Part shown: positions 7,761 to 10,284 of the stretch, piece by piece | Numbering within the stretch: position 1 is the stretch's first letter | How the letters are laid out: each line of letters starts with the position of its first letter | NCBI RefSeq assembly: GCF_016294135.1 | Contig: NZ_JAEDCO010000045.1 | Location: 1-10,284 of the forward strand | DNA length: 10,284 bases | Direction of reading: 5' to 3' | Source of the DNA: Methanobrevibacter ruminantium | GTDB lineage: Archaea; Methanobacteriota; Methanobacteria; Methanobacteriales; Methanobacteriaceae | Notes under the pieces: model-generated | The model's database searches: none | Told to the model about the DNA's origin: nothing | Seen by the model: the letters and a program-made list of their open reading frames with translations, nothing else | Made by a program: the position numbers and the translations under genes

Positions 7761-8900
7761 ATGGATTATAAATCAAAATTTGGATTTGGATGCATGAGAT
7801 TGCCTCAAACTGATAAGAATGACCCTACTAAAATTGATCAGGAATTATTTAATGAAATGGTAGACCTTTATATGGAAAAGGGATTCAATTACTTTGATAC
7901 CTCATTTGCTTATCATAATGGAGTAAGTGAAGTTGCTATGAGAAAAGCAATTGTTGAAAGATATCCTAGAGAATCCTATAAGATATGTGATAAAATGCCT
8001 TCTTGGGCATTGACAAGTGAAGAGGATAATGATAAATTTGTTAATACCATGCTTGAAAGGCTTGGAATAGACTATTTTGATGTATTTTTTATACATAATA
8101 TCAATATTCCATGGCTAAAGTTAGCTGAAGAGCACAATTCATTTGAATATATAAAAAACATGAAAGAGCAAGGAATAGCCAAGAAAATAGGTATCAGTTT
8201 CCATGACAACTCTGATTTGCTTGAAAAATTCCTTGATAAATATGCAGATATTCTTGATATAGTTCAATTGGAACTTAATTACTTGGATTGGGAAGATCCA
8301 GCAATTGAAGCTCACAAATGCTATGATTTATGCGTAAAGCATGGACTTGAAGTTTATGTAATGGAACCGCTAAAAGGTGGAGTTATTGTTAATCAACCAG
8401 AAAGCATTAATGATGATTTTAAGGCATTCAATCCAGATAAGTCAATTGCAAGCTTTGCATTAAGATTCTGTGCATCATTGGAACATGTGAAAATGGTTTT
8501 AAGTGGAATGAATAAGATGGAAGATCTATTGGATAATATAGATACCTTTGAAAACTTTGAGCCATTAAGTGAAGAGGAACATGAATTCTTATTAAAAGAA
8601 GCAGGCAAATTAAGAGAAAACCTTGCTGTACCATGCAGTGAATGCGGCTATTGCCTTAAAGCTTGCCCATTGGAAATTCCTATTCCTGAATATTTCAGAT
8701 TATATAACCATCATAAAGTGCAAAAGGAATCCAACATTTACAGATTGTATTATGATAAATTAGGTGAAGAAAAGGTTCCTGCAAGCGATTGCACCCAATG
8801 TGAAACCTGCATTGATTACTGTACACAAAAAATAAACATTCCAGAAAAGTTAGAAGAAGTGTGTGAGCATTTTCAAGAAGGATTCAGTCCTTATGGATAA
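7761..8900 (+). CDS. aldo/keto reductase with C-terminal 4Fe-4S ferredoxin module
   Basis: This 379-residue protein fits the COG1453-type aldo/keto reductases fused to an iron-sulfur domain. The N-terminal TIM barrel (about 1-285) opens with FGFGCMRLP and carries the expected catalytic tetrad: Asp46 and Tyr51 in FDTSFAYHNG, Lys78 in CDKMP and His112 in FFIHN. The C-terminus has two four-cysteine motifs: C292, C295, C298, C302 followed by Pro, and C344, C347, C350, C354 followed by Thr rather than the usual Pro. Two 4Fe-4S clusters are therefore likely, linking carbonyl or related reduction to electron transfer inside the cytoplasm. Substrate, redox partner and cofactor cannot be read from the sequence. 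The start is supported by GGAG at 7750 and a TATA box at 7663. The gene appears monocistronic, and length is normal for the family. Confidence 0.93.
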   Translation: MDYKSKFGFGCMRLPQTDKNDPTKIDQELFNEMVDLYMEKGFNYFDTSFAYHNGVSEVAMRKAIVERYPRESYKICDKMPSWALTSEEDNDKFVNTMLERLGIDYFDVFFIHNINIPWLKLAEEHNSFEYIKNMKEQGIAKKIGISFHDNSDLLEKFLDKYADILDIVQLELNYLDWEDPAIEAHKCYDLCVKHGLEVYVMEPLKGGVIVNQPESINDDFKAFNPDKSIASFALRFCASLEHVKMVLSGMNKMEDLLDNIDTFENFEPLSEEEHEFLLKEAGKLRENLAVPCSECGYCLKACPLEIPIPEYFRLYNHHKVQKESNIYRLYYDKLGEEKVPASDCTQCETCIDYCTQKINIPEKLEEVCEHFQEGFSPYG

Positions 8901-9047
8901 AAATAAATGAAAAATAGTAAAAATAAACTTTAAATTTAAAAAAATAAACAAATGAAAAAACAAAAAAGAGAATAAATAGAATAATGATAATTTAAAATTA
9001 TTCTAATTTTATTCTTTCATACTAAACATTTCTAATTTTATTCAATT
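8901..9047. terminator. bidirectional terminator between convergent genes
   Basis: TAGAATAAT (8977-8985) and ATTATTCTA (8997-9005) form a perfect 9-bp stem with an 11-nt loop; the pairing can be extended imperfectly through GAATAAA and TTTATTC. On the minus strand the hairpin is followed by CTCTTTTTTGTTTTTTC (about 8954-8970) and a further T-run near 8937-8944, a strong oligo-T terminator for the peptidase gene. On the plus strand the following AATTTTATTCTTTC is a weaker T-rich stop for the reductase gene. A 12-bp palindrome, TTTAAATTTAAA, lies at 8929-8940. Confidence 0.6.
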
Positions 9048-9053
9048 TTATTC
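9005..9053. repeat. three copies of AATTTTATTC at the 3' end of the peptidase gene
   Basis: AATTTTATTC occurs at 9005-9014, 9034-9043 and 9044-9053; the first two are part of a longer TCTAATTTTATTC repeat with a period of 29 bp. The last copy overlaps the TAA stop codon (9048-9050) of the peptidase gene. It probably reflects local duplication in the terminator spacer. Confidence 0.5.
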
Positions 9054-10097
9054 TAAACTGTTAATGGCAGCTACAATCAATTGGATAGTGTTTTCAACAT
9101 CTTCCATGCTTGCTACACTAACAGTTGTGTGAATATATCTGGTTGGAACAGATAAAACACCAGTTGGAATACCTTCTCTTGTAAGATGAATAGCTGTACC
9201 ATCAGTAGTACCGCCGTCACTTACTTCAAGCTGGAATGGGATTTCTTCTTTTTCTCCAGTGCCAATCAATAAGTCTCTAATGATTTTAGGAGTGATGATT
9301 CCTCTTCCGCTTGCATCAATCATAATAACAGCAGGTCCTTTTCCAATAACAACAGGAGCCTCTTCTGGTTTGATTCCAGGATGGTCACCGGATAATGTTA
9401 CATCTAAAGCAAATGCCATATCTGGGTTCAATTTATAGGAAGTTACTTTTGCCCCTTTCAATCCCACTTCTTCTTGGGTTGTTCCAACACCATAAACAGT
9501 TGCTTTGGAGTCTACTCTTTTTAAAACTTCCATCATTACATAGCATCCAAGACGATTATCCAATGCCTTACACATTACCAAGTCATTAGGGAATGCTTCA
9601 AACCATGATTTGAATGTAATTGGATCTCCAATGGAAACCATTTCTTCAGCTTGTTCCTTATCCTTTGCTCCAATGTCAATAAACATTTCATCATAAGGAA
9701 CAACTTTCTTACGCTCTTCCGGTTTAGTGACATGAGGTGGTTTAGAACCGATAACACCAGTTAAATCACCATTTTTAGAGTGAATTACAACAGTTTGATT
9801 CATTAGCATTTGGTCATTTATTCCACCAATTGTTGAGAATTTAATGTAACCGTTATCATCTATATACCTTACCATCAAACCTATTTCATCCATATGAGCT
9901 GCAAGCATAACTTTTGGTCCTTTTTTAGATGAACCCTTTTTAGTAGCTATTACATTACCCATTAAATCTGTCTCAATATCATCAGCTACATCTTTTAATT
10001 CTCTTTTAATAATCTCTGCAATCTTTTCTTCATGTCCAGAAATACCTGGAGTCATACAGAGTTCTTCAACTAATTTAATTTCTTTTTCAAAAGACAT
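9048..10097 (-). CDS. M42 family metallo-aminopeptidase (FrvX/TET-like)
   Basis: This 349-residue protein is a cytoplasmic two-metal aminopeptidase of family M42, which trims amino acids from peptides and in archaea commonly forms large tetrahedral (TET) dodecamers downstream of the proteasome. All expected residues are visible: His68 with Asp70 in AAHMDEIG, bridging Asp180 in KALDNRLG, catalytic Glu209 and ligand Glu210 in TTQEEVGLKGA, Asp232 in ALDVT and His323 in TRYIHT. Length is typical and there is no signal peptide. Members are often mislabelled as endoglucanase or cellulase M; nothing here supports glycan cleavage. Which residues it prefers (acidic, neutral or basic) cannot be told from the sequence. 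The start has a good ribosome site (AGGTGA, 4 nt spacing). It is convergent with the reductase gene and appears to be transcribed alone. Confidence 0.95.
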   Translation of the reverse strand: MSFEKEIKLVEELCMTPGISGHEEKIAEIIKRELKDVADDIETDLMGNVIATKKGSSKKGPKVMLAAHMDEIGLMVRYIDDNGYIKFSTIGGINDQMLMNQTVVIHSKNGDLTGVIGSKPPHVTKPEERKKVVPYDEMFIDIGAKDKEQAEEMVSIGDPITFKSWFEAFPNDLVMCKALDNRLGCYVMMEVLKRVDSKATVYGVGTTQEEVGLKGAKVTSYKLNPDMAFALDVTLSGDHPGIKPEEAPVVIGKGPAVIMIDASGRGIITPKIIRDLLIGTGEKEEIPFQLEVSDGGTTDGTAIHLTREGIPTGVLSVPTRYIHTTVSVASMEDVENTIQLIVAAINSLE

Positions 10098-10101
10098 ATT
10101 T

Positions 10102-10108
10102 TCACCTT
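10102..10108 (-). promoter_or_regulatory. ribosome binding site of the peptidase gene
   Basis: On the minus strand this is AAGGTGA, complementary to the archaeal 16S rRNA end, 4 nt before the ATG at 10097. It fixes the start. Confidence 0.7.
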
Positions 10109-10134
10109 ATGTATATTATATAATAAGTATAAAA

Positions 10135-10149
10135 TTTTATAAAATACTT
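10135..10149 (-). promoter_or_regulatory. probable BRE/TATA promoter of the peptidase gene
   Basis: The minus strand reads AAGTATTTTATAAAA, identical over 15 nt to the element upstream of the helicase gene (7442-7456), here 38-52 bp from the start codon. Transcription would begin near 10113 with a leader of about 16 nt that keeps the ribosome site. A nearer TTATATAA at 10116-10123 is an alternative TATA box but would place the start at or inside the coding sequence. Confidence 0.5.
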
Positions 10150-10284
10150 TCGTATTCATTCTAATAATTATATATTTAAAAATATTGATTTATTAAATAC
10201 TTTCATATTCATTTTAATAATTATATAAATAAAAATATTGATTTATTAAATACTTTCATATTCATTTTAATAATTATATAAATA
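10145..10284. repeat. 53-bp tandem repeat array, cut by the window edge
   Basis: Two full units (10145-10197 and 10198-10250) and 34 bases of a third (10251-10284) lie head to tail. Units 1 and 2 differ at 4 of 53 positions; unit 3 is identical to unit 2 as far as it goes. Each begins TACTTTC and ends TTTATTAAA. There are no variable spacers, so it is not a CRISPR array. The array lies upstream of the peptidase gene and overlaps the end of its promoter motif. Its total length is unknown. Confidence 0.9.

Noticed and set aside
9048..10097. Endoglucanase (cellulase M) function for the M42 protein
   Set aside because: All metal ligands and the catalytic Glu of M42 aminopeptidases are present; the cellulase label is a historical misannotation of this family.
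10145..10284. CRISPR array
   Set aside because: The repeats are contiguous with a fixed 53-bp period and no unique spacers between them.

Overview
The window looks like a chromosomal stretch of a very AT-rich methanogenic archaeon, most likely a Methanobrevibacter-type member of the Methanobacteriales. This rests on the extreme A+T content of the spacers, archaeal-style TATA boxes about 25-50 bp from start codons, Shine-Dalgarno sites of the GGAG and AGGTGA type, oligo-T termination zones, and the types of protein encoded. The genus is an inference from sequence character; no marker gene is present.

Layout: positions 1-444 are a non-coding spacer with T-runs and a palindrome that look like a termination zone. 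Positions 445-7395 (minus strand) hold one giant gene for a 2316-residue protein with the order DUF4011 - superfamily 1 helicase - Vsr/MTES_1575-type nuclease-like domain - about 800 residues of charged low-complexity linker - DUF3320. Positions 7396-7760 are a divergent promoter spacer. Positions 7761-8900 (plus strand) encode an aldo/keto reductase with a C-terminal double 4Fe-4S ferredoxin-like module. Positions 8901-9047 are a convergent terminator spacer. Positions 9048-10097 (minus strand) encode an M42-family metallo-aminopeptidase. Positions 10098-10284 hold its promoter and a 53-bp tandem repeat array that runs off the window.

Each gene appears to be transcribed alone; nothing suggests one pathway shared by all three. 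The reductase and peptidase look like ordinary housekeeping or redox genes. The giant helicase-nuclease is the accessory-type element: its architecture matches a family often proposed to act in nucleic-acid defence, but here no methylase, ATPase partner or toxin lies beside it. The most notable points are its very long linker with recurring short motifs, altered residues at the expected nuclease active site, a 15-nt promoter-like motif shared by both minus-strand genes, and a near-match to that motif repeated at each junction of the terminal 53-bp array.
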